Shown here: piece after piece, positions 33,470 to 41,586 of the stretch
Position numbering within the stretch: the first letter of the stretch is position 1
How the letters are laid out: each line of letters begins with the position of its first letter
Assembly (NCBI RefSeq): GCF_030378165.1
Contig: NZ_CP119766.1
Span: forward strand, 3,162,001 to 3,226,000
Direction: 5' to 3'
Source: Flavobacterium panacagri
Lineage (GTDB): Bacteria > Bacteroidota > Bacteroidia > Flavobacteriales > Flavobacteriaceae
DNA: 64,000 nt
Notes under the pieces: model-generated
Databases searched by the model: none
Told to the model about the DNA's origin: nothing
Seen by the model: only the letters and a program-made list of their open reading frames with translations
Translations under genes and position numbers: made by a program

Positions 33470-34834
33470 ATGAATAAAAAACACCATTCCAACGATATAC
33501 TTTCGAATTTAGGCATTGAAAACCTAAACGAAATGCAGGAAACTGCAAAAGAGGTCATTCTTCACGATAATAACACTTTATTACTTTCTCCAACAGGATC
33601 TGGAAAAACATTAGCATTTTTACTTCCCGTTTTAGAATTATTACAGCCTGAAATCTTATCGGTTCAATGTTTGATTTTGGTTCCGTCGCGTGAATTGGGG
33701 CTTCAGATTGAACAAGTTTGGAAGAAAATGGGAACGCAGTACAAAGTCAATATTTGTTACGGCGGCCATTCGATTGAAACCGAAATGAAAAACTTAAGCA
33801 ATCCGCCGGCAGTTTTAATTGGAACGCCTGGAAGAATTGCAGATCATATAGACAGAGAAACTTTTAGAACAGATAAAATTCAGACTTTAATTTTAGACGA
33901 GTTTGATAAATCGCTTCAATTAGGGTTTCACGAACAAATGTCTTTCATTATTGGGAGATTACCGAAAGTGAATAAAAGAGTTTTGGTTTCGGCAACTTCA
34001 GATATTGAGATTCCAAAATATACACGAGTTGTAAACCCAACCGTTTTGGATTTTATTCCAGAAGAAGAGGAAAAAGAAAACCTTTCGATGAAAATGGTGC
34101 TTTCGCCAGCCAAAGATAAATTACAGAGTTTGTTCAATTTGATTTGTTCTTTACAATCAGAATCGGCTATTATTTTCTGTAATCACCGAGATGCTGCAGA
34201 ACGTATCAGCGATACTTTAAACGAAAAAGGAATCTATTCGGTTTATTATCACGGCGGCATGGATCAGGATGAACGTGAAAGAGCTTTAATTCAGTTTAGA
34301 AACGGAAGCGTTACCTATTTGGTTACAACAGATTTGGCGGCCAGAGGATTGGATATTCCGGAAATGAAACACGTTATTCATTATCATCTGCCTTTAAAAG
34401 AAGACGAGTTTACGCATCGTAACGGTCGGACAGCCCGTATGCAGGCAACAGGAACGGCCTATATTATCATTCACGAAAGTGAAAAACAATTCGATTACAT
34501 TGATTATGAAATGGAGGTTTTAGATGTTGAAGGAAATGTTTCATTGCCAAAACCACCGCAATTTCAAACGATCTACATCAGTGGCGGAAAGAAAACGAAA
34601 CTAAATAAATTTGATATTGTAGGTTTCTTTTCGCAAAAAGGAAAACTAGAAAAAGACGATTTAGGTTTAATTGAAGTAAAAGATTTTGTTTCGTTTGCAG
34701 CGGTTAAATACAATAAAGTAAAAGACCTTTTGAAAAACATCAAAGAGGAGAAAATGAAAGGCAAGAAGTTTAAAATCGAAGTTGCCCGAAATGTGATCAA
34801 GAAAGCAGAGGAGGAGAAAAGAGGAAAGTACTGA
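33470..34834 (+). CDS. DEAD-box family ATP-dependent RNA helicase
   Basis: A 454-residue two-domain helicase. Motif I is LSPTGSGKTLAFLLP, Ia VPSRELGLQ, Ib GTPGRIADH, II LILDEFDKSLQLGFHE (DEFD in place of DEAD), III SATSD, and V/VI TDLAARGLDIPE and HRNGRTARMQ. The last ~75 residues are basic and end in a Lys/Glu helix, a likely RNA-contact tail. It probably aids ribosome assembly or cold-stress RNA remodelling, but the target is unknown. Confidence 0.92.
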   Translation: MNKKHHSNDILSNLGIENLNEMQETAKEVILHDNNTLLLSPTGSGKTLAFLLPVLELLQPEILSVQCLILVPSRELGLQIEQVWKKMGTQYKVNICYGGHSIETEMKNLSNPPAVLIGTPGRIADHIDRETFRTDKIQTLILDEFDKSLQLGFHEQMSFIIGRLPKVNKRVLVSATSDIEIPKYTRVVNPTVLDFIPEEEEKENLSMKMVLSPAKDKLQSLFNLICSLQSESAIIFCNHRDAAERISDTLNEKGIYSVYYHGGMDQDERERALIQFRNGSVTYLVTTDLAARGLDIPEMKHVIHYHLPLKEDEFTHRNGRTARMQATGTAYIIIHESEKQFDYIDYEMEVLDVEGNVSLPKPPQFQTIYISGGKKTKLNKFDIVGFFSQKGKLEKDDLGLIEVKDFVSFAAVKYNKVKDLLKNIKEEKMKGKKFKIEVARNVIKKAEEEKRGKY

Positions 34835-35021
34835 TTTGTAGTTACAATAGCTATCGGAATCGGAATTTAGATTTTTAAAATTTATCTATCTGTATTTCAG
34901 TATTTTATAATTGTGTAACTAAGTTTTACAATTTTATGTTAAAAAAATAATGGTTTGATAGGTGTTTTTTCAATATTTCTATGTTTTTTTGCTACAGAAA
35001 ATTGTAAACCCCAAATTCATT

Positions 35022-35468
35022 ATGAAAAACATTATTACCCTTGCTGCTATGTTCTTTAGCTTCGTTTCGTTTGCACAAGTTAAGGTTCTTGAAACTGTTC
35101 CTGTTGAGAAATTAGGGAAAGTAAACAACAATTACATTCAAAAAGTTGGAGATGAGTACACGGTGTATTACACTATTATCCAAAGTGATGAGGATTCTTC
35201 AAACCTAAGAAAATTTTCATTCAAAAACATCGATAATGCATATAACAACCTTTATAACATTATTGTTGGAGGATTTACAGCAACACCTTTGTATGATATC
35301 AAATTAGAGTTACCAAACAATTACATTTGGTTACATTATACAGGAAATGTTGTTCCAGACAAAGCAACAGTACAATTTATGGTTTCAAGCAAAGAAAGAG
35401 ATGCAGATACCAACAACGTTTCTGAGCCATTCGTAAAAGACCAAATCAGTAAATTATTCCAGAAATAA
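35022..35468 (+). CDS. Small exported protein, unknown
   Basis: A 148-residue protein with a signal peptide (MKNIITLAAMFFSFVSFAQ, cleaved near Ala-Gln). The mature part is beta-rich with Tyr and Asn; I do not recognise the family. The ATG at 35022 is preferred because the signal peptide starts there. An ATG 20 codons upstream lies in AT-rich sequence with a promoter-like TATGTTTT. It ends before a strong terminator, so it appears monocistronic. Confidence 0.75.
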   Translation: MKNIITLAAMFFSFVSFAQVKVLETVPVEKLGKVNNNYIQKVGDEYTVYYTIIQSDEDSSNLRKFSFKNIDNAYNNLYNIIVGGFTATPLYDIKLELPNNYIWLHYTGNVVPDKATVQFMVSSKERDADTNNVSEPFVKDQISKLFQK

Positions 35469-35490
35469 TTTTCTTCGAGAAATAAATATT

Positions 35491-35527
35491 AAAAAGCCCG
35501 TTCTGTTTTATGAACGGGCTTTTTTTA
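35491..35527 (+). terminator. Terminator of the small exported protein gene
   Basis: AAAAAGCCCGTTC pairs with GAACGGGCTTTTT around a 7-8 base loop, followed by more T residues. Confidence 0.9.
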
Positions 35528-35559
35528 TGTTTCAAGTTTTATATACTTTATGGGTAGAT

Positions 35560-35690
35560 TTACCGCAAAGGGCGCTAAGTTTTTTTATTTGTGAGGCTTT
35601 TAAAAAGCGCAAAGTTCGCAAAGCTTTGCGTTAACAAAACCTTGCGAACTTCGCGTAAATCTTTGCGTGCTTCGCGGTTAAACTAAAATC
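35560..35690. repeat. Nested inverted-repeat element, CTTTGCG type
   Basis: ACCGCAAAGGGCGCTAAG (from 35570) opposes CTTTGCGTGCTTCGCGGT (35662-35679). Inside, GCGCAAAGTTCGCAAAG opposes CTTTGCGTTAACAAAACC and TTGCGAACTTCGCG. It is a long hairpin of the same type and size as that at 7908-8066, with no coding potential. Confidence 0.65.
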
Positions 35691-35728
35691 TTAGAATCTT
35701 AGCCACTTAGAACCTCAGCATCTTTTAA
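35690..35728. repeat. CTTAGAATCTTAG-type repeat string
   Basis: AATCTTAGAATCTTAGCCAC and CTTAGAACCTCAGCATCTTT form a short array of CTTAG/CTCAG words just after the PhnA-like gene stop. Similar strings stand near 28540, 36935, 37740 and 38480. Confidence 0.45.
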
Positions 35729-35729
35729 A

Positions 35730-36308
35730 TTATATCTTCTTAACGTACTGTGTAATAATCACAATCTGCTGTCCATCTACTTTTCCTTCGATATATTCAG
35801 CGTTTTCGTGGTCTAAACGAATGTTTCTCACAGCAGTTCCTTGTTTGGCAACCATGCTTGATCCTTTTACTTTAAGATCTTTAATTAAAACAACAGAATC
35901 TCCGTGTTGTAGTACTACGCCGTTGCTGTCACGGTGAACCAATTTATTTTCGTCATCTTCTCCTTCGCCTGTTGCTTTTGCCCACTCGAGAATATCTTCT
36001 TCCAGATACATCATGTCAAGCAATTCTTGAGGCCATCCTGCAGCGCGCATACGACTTAACATTCTCCAAGCTACAACTTGAACGGGAATATTTTCATTCC
36101 ACATGCTGTCGTTTAGGCATCTCCAGTGATTTAAATCTACGTTGTCGGGATTTTCAATTTGGTCAATACAAGTGTTACAGGCAAATACAGATTCATCAAG
36201 GCCTCCTTTTCTAGTTGGCAGTACTTGATAAACTTTTAAATTCTCTTCAGCACCACAAAGCTCGCATTTAGCGCCACTTCGTTTGCTCAATTCTCTTTCG
36301 ATACTCAT
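35730..36308 (-). CDS. PhnA-like zinc-ribbon protein
   Basis: A 192-residue protein. The N-terminus has zinc-binding pairs (CELCGAEENL and CNTCIDQIE). The last ~70 residues form the PhnA domain (VHRDSNGVVLQHGDSVVLIK, KGSSMVAKQGTAVRNIRL), an SH3-like barrel. Despite the name, PhnA proteins are not part of the phosphonate lyase, and no phn genes are nearby. It is cytoplasmic with unknown function. Confidence 0.88.
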   Translation of the reverse strand: MSIERELSKRSGAKCELCGAEENLKVYQVLPTRKGGLDESVFACNTCIDQIENPDNVDLNHWRCLNDSMWNENIPVQVVAWRMLSRMRAAGWPQELLDMMYLEEDILEWAKATGEGEDDENKLVHRDSNGVVLQHGDSVVLIKDLKVKGSSMVAKQGTAVRNIRLDHENAEYIEGKVDGQQIVIITQYVKKI

Positions 36309-36458
36309 TTTTTGGTGTTTATTTTGAAAATGCGAAATTACTTATAATTTGCTTCGCTTGCAAGTTTATGTTTGGGTTTGAAAATTCTTAAAAAACCGTT
36401 TGAAAGTTCTATTCTTTTGAAGCACAAAATCTATGTATTTCAAGAACCTTTTTATGTT

Positions 36459-36920
36459 TTATTTTTCTTTTACCCTAACGGCTTTTGGAACCAATTGTTC
36501 ATATTCACCACCATGACGCAATACATCGCGTACAATGCTTGAACTGATAAAAGAGGTACTTGCGGCAGTCAACAAGAAAACGGTTTCGATTTTCGAAAGT
36601 TTTCTATTCGTATGTGCAATGGCTTTTTCGAATTCGAAATCGGCTGGGTTGCGAAGACCTCTTAAAATAAAATTGGCTTTTTCTTTTTTAGCTAAATCAA
36701 TTGTTAGTCCTTCGTAGGTAATAACAGAAACTTTTGGTTCGTCTTTGAAGGTTTCTTCAATAAAGCGTTTTCTTTCTTCTAAGGAAAACATGTATTTTTT
36801 TTCGGCATTGACACCAATCGCAATTACAATTTCATCAAATAAAGGAATTCCTCTTTTGATAATGTCTTCGTGTCCAAGTGTAATAGGGTCAAATGATCCT
36901 GGGAATATAGCTTTTCGCAT
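36459..36920 (-). CDS. coaD: Phosphopantetheine adenylyltransferase
   Basis: Makes dephospho-CoA from 4'-phosphopantetheine and ATP, the fourth step of CoA synthesis. At 153 residues it has normal length. The nucleotidyltransferase signature is FPGSFDPITLGHEDIIKRG (with TLGH as the HxGH-type motif), and LRGLRNPADFEFE and ISSSIVRDVLRHGG carry the substrate and ATP contacts. A repeat string separates it from the DUF421 gene upstream. Confidence 0.96.
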   Translation of the reverse strand: MRKAIFPGSFDPITLGHEDIIKRGIPLFDEIVIAIGVNAEKKYMFSLEERKRFIEETFKDEPKVSVITYEGLTIDLAKKEKANFILRGLRNPADFEFEKAIAHTNRKLSKIETVFLLTAASTSFISSSIVRDVLRHGGEYEQLVPKAVRVKEK

Positions 36921-36929
36921 TTTTTTTTA

Positions 36930-36968
36930 GTTTCTAAGGTTCTGAGATGCTAACATTCTAAGTTTTAT
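36930..36968. repeat. TTCTAAGGTTCTGAGATGCT-type repeat string
   Basis: Short intergenic string of CTAAG and CTGAG words upstream of coaD, also present near 14790, 37740 and 38480. No gene is present. Confidence 0.4.
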
Positions 36969-37035
36969 TAGGATTGTGCAGCATCTTATTTTTTCTTTTT
37001 TTTGGAATTTGGTATTTTATTTTTGGAATTTAAAT

Positions 37036-37728
37036 CTACGTTATTCTTTTGGTATTGATGGAAGGAACCCATTCGTCTTTATGGCAGTCTTTACAAGTGG
37101 AAGTTCCTTTTTTTAATTTTTCAGTATTACCGCAAAAGGAACAGGAATACACTCCGTCTTCTGGAATAATTTTATTTTTTTTCTCAAAAAGCAAAGGCAG
37201 AATTGGTAATCCGTAGCCAACGTCTTTGTCTTCATAATAAAAAACACTGATTTCGCCACTGGTTTCAATAAAAGCGTGTTTTACTTGTCCTAAATGCTCA
37301 ATTGATTTGATTCGTAATTCTGCGAAAAATTCGTCTTGTGCCAAAGTTTCTTTCCTAAAACTCGTTATAGAAAACTTTCCGTCGTTAATCAGACATTCGG
37401 TTTTGCCTTCTATAAATTCCTCGAATTTTTTGCTTTTTCCGGTAAGCCAAGTGACGGTTCTGTACAAAATGATTATAGTAGTAAAAACAATGGCTGCTGG
37501 AAGAATTCCAACATCTTCATAAAACATCGGATCGCCTGCTGCAGAACCTAATGCAATGATAATTACAGTTTCAAAAATGGATAATTGTTTTACACCTCGT
37601 TTTCCTGCCAGTTTTAATGTCAGTAACAAAATCGTAAACATAACAGTCGAACGAAAAATCACTTCCAGAAGAAAACTTTCTGGTAAGCTGTTAAAAAATA
37701 ATCTATCCCATTCGAATATTTGGTTCAT
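37036..37728 (-). CDS. DUF421 (YetF-like) membrane protein with C-terminal zinc ribbon
   Basis: A 230-residue protein with three membrane helices in the first ~90 residues, including GKRGVKQLSIFETVIIIALGS, which is typical of DUF421. A cytoplasmic beta domain follows. At the C-terminus stand two Cys pairs, CSFCG and CKDC, about 14 residues apart, which look like a zinc ribbon; YetF proteins usually lack this. The function of the family is not firmly known. The next gene upstream also carries two Cys pairs. Confidence 0.85.
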   Translation of the reverse strand: MNQIFEWDRLFFNSLPESFLLEVIFRSTVMFTILLLTLKLAGKRGVKQLSIFETVIIIALGSAAGDPMFYEDVGILPAAIVFTTIIILYRTVTWLTGKSKKFEEFIEGKTECLINDGKFSITSFRKETLAQDEFFAELRIKSIEHLGQVKHAFIETSGEISVFYYEDKDVGYGLPILPLLFEKKNKIIPEDGVYSCSFCGNTEKLKKGTSTCKDCHKDEWVPSINTKRIT

Positions 37729-37736
37729 TTTTTTTG

Positions 37737-37768
37737 AGGTGCTAAGTTGCTAAGGTTCTGAGATACTG
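37737..37768. repeat. GCTAAGTTGCTAAGGTTCTG-type repeat string
   Basis: CTAAG/CTGAG words between the DUF421 gene and the zinc-ribbon gene, the same family as at 36930 and 38478. Confidence 0.4.
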
Positions 37769-37773
37769 AGTTT

Positions 37774-38427
37774 TTATTTTGTGACTGGAATTTTGTATTC
37801 CGGTTTTTGTATTTCTAATGGATATTTTGCTCGCCTGATTTTTAGTATTTCATTATTTTCATAAAGCTGGATGATTGCTTTTTTTGAATAAGAAACTTTT
37901 CGATCAGAGTAGTTTTCATTTTTATCCAAATCATCTACTTCATAAGGCAGATAAGCATCAAAATCATTATGTGTTGTAAAAATACTGTCGGTTGTTATTT
38001 TGTCTATTTTCATAGTTGAATAATAACCGTTTGAGAATTTTAAATTATAGACATCTCCAACTTCTGGTTTTTTTATTAAAACAGCGGTTTCATTATTGTT
38101 CTTAATATAAACGTTTATGCTGTAAACAATAGCTAAAAATATTATAATACTTCCAGAAAACATCCAGACTGCACTTTCTAATTTTTCATTTCGTAATTTT
38201 TCTTGTGCGCCTGAAGATAAATCATCATAATCAAATAAACTTTGGCATTTATCACATTGTATATTTACATATTTTCCAACAGGAAAAAGAGGAATCGTTG
38301 TAATATGAGTATACCTTTTGTATATACTAAAATGTAGCGTATTGAAATTGCTACATTCAGGACATTTTTCATTTGAAATTATCCCGTTTTTTACATTTGA
38401 ATCTCGAGTTCCAACTAGAAAGAGCAT
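37774..38427 (-). CDS. Zinc-ribbon single-span membrane protein
   Basis: A 217-residue protein. The N-terminal third carries two Cys pairs (CPECSNFN and CDKCQSLFDYDD), a zinc ribbon of the rubredoxin-like kind. A membrane helix at ~90-110 (SGSIIIFLAIVYSINVYI) follows. The C-terminal part, beta-rich with many Tyr and Asp, is probably outside the cytoplasm. I do not recognise a function. It is upstream of the DUF421 gene on the same strand. Confidence 0.72.
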   Translation of the reverse strand: MLFLVGTRDSNVKNGIISNEKCPECSNFNTLHFSIYKRYTHITTIPLFPVGKYVNIQCDKCQSLFDYDDLSSGAQEKLRNEKLESAVWMFSGSIIIFLAIVYSINVYIKNNNETAVLIKKPEVGDVYNLKFSNGYYSTMKIDKITTDSIFTTHNDFDAYLPYEVDDLDKNENYSDRKVSYSKKAIIQLYENNEILKIRRAKYPLEIQKPEYKIPVTK

Positions 38428-38477
38428 ATTTTATTTAAGGTTCAGAGAGGCAAAATTTAAATTTTTCTATAAAAAAA

Positions 38478-38519
38478 TAAGGTTCTGAAATCTTAATATC
38501 TTAGAATCTCAGAACCTTA
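38478..38519. repeat. Hairpin TAAGGTTCTGA/TCAGAACCTTA
   Basis: An 11-base perfect inverted repeat made of the CTAAGGTTCTGAG family word and its reverse lies just after the ddl stop on the minus strand. It may terminate ddl, but there is no long T-run. Confidence 0.5.
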
Positions 38520-38526
38520 GTATCTT

Positions 38527-39498
38527 TTAAGCTAAAGCTAACTCAATTGCATTTGTAAACAAATCTTCCAGAGAAATTCCTGCTGCTTTTGCTTGTTGCG
38601 GAATCAAACTTTCTGTTGTTAAACCTGGAATAGTATTCATTTCAAGCATGTGAGGTTCGTCGTTTACTATGATGAATTCACTTCTGGAGAAACCTTTCAT
38701 TTTTAAAACTTCGTAAGCGCGTTTTGCTGTATCACTTACTTTTTTAGTTAATTCGTCAGAGATTCTTGCTGGCGTGATTTCTTGTGATTTTCCTTCGTAC
38801 TTGGCTTCGTAATCAAAGAAATCATTGTCTGATACAATTTCGGTAATTGGTAAAACTTTGATTTCGCCTTTGTAGTTAATTACGCCGACAGAAACCTCAG
38901 TTCCGTCAAGGAAACTTTCGATGATGATTTCGTTGTCTTCTTTGTAAGCTACTTCAATAGCAATTGGAAGTTCAGCCTCAGTTTTTACTTTTGAAATTCC
39001 GAAACTTGAACCTGCTTTGTTTGGTTTTACGAAACAAGGCAATCCTACTTTTTTAACGATTTCAGTTGTATTGATTTCGTCTCCTTTGTTCAAATAATAA
39101 GAAACTGCAGTTTTGATTCCGTATGGTTTTAAAACCGATAATAAATCTCTTTTATTGAATGTTAGAGCCGATTGGTAATAATCGCAAGAAGATTGCGGCA
39201 TTCCGATTAATTCAAAATAAGCCTGCATTAATCCGTCTTCACCTGGAGTTCCATGAATGGCGTTGAAAACACAGTCAAAAGTGATTTTATCGCCATTTAC
39301 CGTTACAGAAAAATCATTTTTATCGATTGGGAATTCGGCATCTTTATCGTCTACATAAACCCATTTTTCTTTGAAAATATGAATTCGGAATCCGTTGTAT
39401 TTTGTTTTGTCAAGATATTGATACACGACATTCCCGCTTATTAAAGATATTTTGTATTCGCTGGAATAGCCGCCCATGATGATGGCAATGTTTTTCAT
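38527..39498 (-). CDS. ddl: D-alanine--D-alanine ligase
   Basis: An ATP-grasp enzyme that makes D-Ala-D-Ala for peptidoglycan. The 323 residues show MGGYSSEYKISLISG at the N-terminus, NAIHGTPGEDGLMQAYFEL near 85, CFVKPNKAGSSFGISKVK near 150, EVSVGVINYKG, and the metal-site end SEFIIVNDEPHMLEMNTIPG near 275 followed by SLIPQQAKAAG. The length is normal. The divergent PASTA gene is ~340 bases away with a structured element between. Confidence 0.96.
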   Translation of the reverse strand: MKNIAIIMGGYSSEYKISLISGNVVYQYLDKTKYNGFRIHIFKEKWVYVDDKDAEFPIDKNDFSVTVNGDKITFDCVFNAIHGTPGEDGLMQAYFELIGMPQSSCDYYQSALTFNKRDLLSVLKPYGIKTAVSYYLNKGDEINTTEIVKKVGLPCFVKPNKAGSSFGISKVKTEAELPIAIEVAYKEDNEIIIESFLDGTEVSVGVINYKGEIKVLPITEIVSDNDFFDYEAKYEGKSQEITPARISDELTKKVSDTAKRAYEVLKMKGFSRSEFIIVNDEPHMLEMNTIPGLTTESLIPQQAKAAGISLEDLFTNAIELALA

Positions 39499-39499
39499 G

Positions 39500-39560
39500 T
39501 TTTTGTTTCAGGTTTTAATTTGTTTCAAGTTTCAGGTTTCAGGTTTCAAGTTTTGTTACG
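39500..39560. repeat. GTTTCAGGTTTCAAG tandem repeat string
   Basis: Several near-copies of TTTCAGG/TTTCAAG stand in tandem directly upstream of ddl. The same words occur at 33271-33288. No coding content. Confidence 0.5.
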
Positions 39561-39634
39561 ATTGTGAAAACTGATTGTTGAATCTTTTTTATTGAGTATA
39601 TGATTTTTTAATAAATAACGTTCTTATGAAACCA

Positions 39635-39716
39635 AGAGTTCTAGCCCTGATAGAAGCGACATCCTTTTGTGCCGGGGTTCGGCGCAAAAGATACAGCGGA
39701 TAGCAGGAAACAGCTC
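39635..39716 (+). ncRNA. Structured element resembling the Flavo-1 RNA motif, copy 2
   Basis: GAGTTCTAGCCCTGATAGAA, then GCGACATC, a strong hairpin CTTTTGTGCCG-GGGTT-CGGCGCAAAAG, then ATACAGCGGATAGCAGGAAA and CAGCTCC; the outer GAG/CTC ends can also pair. The TAGCCC...GATAGAAGC...GCGGATAGC frame is shared with the copy at 28631-28695. From memory this is the Flavo-1 motif or a close relative. It lies between the divergent ddl and PASTA genes. Confidence 0.55.
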
Positions 39717-39807
39717 CAAAAAATTGAAATCAGGAATTTTAAAAAATCCAAATCCCAAAGTTCTTTGTTTTAAACAAAATTATCATTTTTTTTGAAACGA
39801 AATACTT

Positions 39808-39815
39808 TATCTTTG
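39808..39815 (+). promoter_or_regulatory. -7 element of the PASTA-rluA operon
   Basis: TATCTTTG is a perfect TAnnTTTG box 20 bases before the ATG. A TTTG stands only 13 bases upstream, too close, so the -33 element is unclear. Confidence 0.45.
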
Positions 39816-39835
39816 TCGCTATTAAAAATAAATTT

Positions 39836-40453
39836 ATGAGTTTACGAAAGTATTTAACAAGCCGAGTTTTTTTCTTGCAATTGCTTGCAGCCGCAGCTAT
39901 TATCGCGGTAATTGGTTATTTATTTATGCATTGGTTGACTTTTACGACCGATCACGGACACGAAATCGAGGTTCCGAATTTGTCTAAATTAACTGAGGAG
40001 CAAGTTGAAAATAAATTGGACGAATTGGATTTAGATTACGTTCTATTGGATAGTGTTGATTACAGAAGTGAATACCCAAAATATAGTGTTGTAGAACAGG
40101 ATCCGCTTCCAGGAACAAAGGTTAAAGTGGGCAGAAAAATTTATATTAAAATCAATGCATCTGGATTCTCATCTGTTAAAATTCCTGATTTAATTGAAAA
40201 AACATATCGTGAGGCAGTACCAACGTTGAAAGCGTTAGGACTTGAGCCAGGAACGATTACGTATATTCCGAATCTTGGAAAAGATATGGTTTTGGAAATG
40301 CGTTTAAAAGGAAGAAACTTAAAAGTAGGAGACCGTGTTTTGAAAGCGTCTAAAATCGATTTGGTTTTAGGTGACGGAAAAGCAAGTTATGTAGATGATA
40401 GCCAGGCAGACAGTACTGCAGTGCCTGTAGAAACCCCACAAGATGAACAATAA
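39836..40453 (+). CDS. PASTA domain membrane protein
   Basis: A 205-residue protein with one N-terminal membrane helix (~12-32, VFFLQLLAAAAIIAVIGYLF). Two PASTA-like repeats follow (VPNLSKLTEEQVENKLDELD and IPDLIEKTYREAVPTLKALG). PASTA domains sense peptidoglycan fragments, but here there is no kinase or penicillin-binding domain. It probably faces the periplasm. It overlaps the RluA gene by 11 bases and faces away from ddl. Confidence 0.9.
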   Translation: MSLRKYLTSRVFFLQLLAAAAIIAVIGYLFMHWLTFTTDHGHEIEVPNLSKLTEEQVENKLDELDLDYVLLDSVDYRSEYPKYSVVEQDPLPGTKVKVGRKIYIKINASGFSSVKIPDLIEKTYREAVPTLKALGLEPGTITYIPNLGKDMVLEMRLKGRNLKVGDRVLKASKIDLVLGDGKASYVDDSQADSTAVPVETPQDEQ

Positions 40454-41486
40454 TATTGAAGAAAATTTAGATCTGGAAGACGAATTATTTGAGCATTACA
40501 GATTTGAAGTCCCAAAAGGTCAGGCGTTTTTACGTATTGACAAATATTTAATGTATTTGATTCCGAATGCCACACGAAATAAGATTCAAAACGCGGCAAC
40601 TAATGGAAATATCTTTGTAAATGATATTCCGGTAAAATCAAATTACAAAGTAAAACCTCTTGATGTGATTACGGTTATGCTGTCGCATCCGCCGTTTGAA
40701 AATCATATTCTTCCTGAGGATATTCCGCTGAATATTGTGTATGAAGATGATGCTCTTTTATTGATTAATAAAGAGCCGGGAATGGTTGTACATCCAGGTC
40801 ACGGAAATTATACCGGAACTTTGGTAAATGCTTTGGCGCATCATTTTGATAATCTGCCAATGAACAGCAGTGAACGTCCTGGTTTGGTGCACCGAATTGA
40901 TAAGGATACTTCCGGGCTTTTGGTGGTTGCCAAAACAGAAGCTGCGATGACGCATTTGGCAAAACAGTTTGAAGCTAAAACTACTGAGCGTGAATATATC
41001 GCTTTGGTTTGGGGGAATGTTACTGAAGAAAGCGGTACTATTGAAGGAAACCTTGCCAGACATTTAAAAGACCGTATGCAAATGGCGGTTTTTGATGATC
41101 CTGAAATAGGAAAACCAGCGATTACACATTATAAAGTTTTGGAACGTTTTGGTTATGTGACTTTGATTTCTTGTAAACTGGAAACTGGAAGAACCCACCA
41201 GATTCGCGCGCACATGAAGCATATTGGACATCCGTTGTTTAATGATGAACGTTACGGTGGTCATTTAATTTTGAAAGGAACTACGTTTACGAAATACAAA
41301 CAGTTTATAGAAAATTGTTTTAAAGCTTTGCCTCGTCAGGCGCTGCATGCAAAAACGCTTGGATTTGTTCATCCGAATACGGGAGAATTAATGCGTTTTG
41401 ATACGGAGTTGCCAGACGATTTTAAAGAATGTATCGAAAAATGGCGTAACTATGTGAAGTCGCATAATACGGATGAAGAAAATTAA
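40443..41486 (+). CDS. RluA-family 23S rRNA pseudouridine synthase (RluD-like)
   Basis: A 347-residue enzyme that isomerises uridines in rRNA. An S4 RNA-binding domain occupies ~25-95 (LRIDKYLMYLIPNATRNKIQ). The catalytic domain shows GMVVHPGHGNYTGTLVNAL and the active-site Asp in RPGLVHRIDKDTSGLLVVAK near 150, then RTHQIRAHMKHIGHP near 260. S4 plus this arrangement is RluD-like (23S 1911/1915/1917), but the exact site is inferred. Its start overlaps the PASTA gene, indicating translational coupling. Confidence 0.93.
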   Translation: MNNNIEENLDLEDELFEHYRFEVPKGQAFLRIDKYLMYLIPNATRNKIQNAATNGNIFVNDIPVKSNYKVKPLDVITVMLSHPPFENHILPEDIPLNIVYEDDALLLINKEPGMVVHPGHGNYTGTLVNALAHHFDNLPMNSSERPGLVHRIDKDTSGLLVVAKTEAAMTHLAKQFEAKTTEREYIALVWGNVTEESGTIEGNLARHLKDRMQMAVFDDPEIGKPAITHYKVLERFGYVTLISCKLETGRTHQIRAHMKHIGHPLFNDERYGGHLILKGTTFTKYKQFIENCFKALPRQALHAKTLGFVHPNTGELMRFDTELPDDFKECIEKWRNYVKSHNTDEEN

Positions 41487-41502
41487 AATTGGATAATTTC
41501 TT

Positions 41503-41563
41503 AAACACAAATTCCACTAATTTGCACAGATTAATTTCGTGTAAATTAGTGGAATTTGTGTTT
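41503..41563. repeat. Long hairpin between converging genes
   Basis: AAACACAAATTCCACTAATT followed by TGCAC pairs over ~25 bases with GTG(T)AAATTAGTGGAATTTGTGTTT, around an ~11-base loop. It separates the RluA gene and the converging minus-strand lipoprotein gene and can act as a bidirectional terminator. The wording is that of a flavobacterial intergenic repeat. Confidence 0.65.
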
Positions 41564-41586
41564 TAATTATAGTTGTTCTATTTTAT

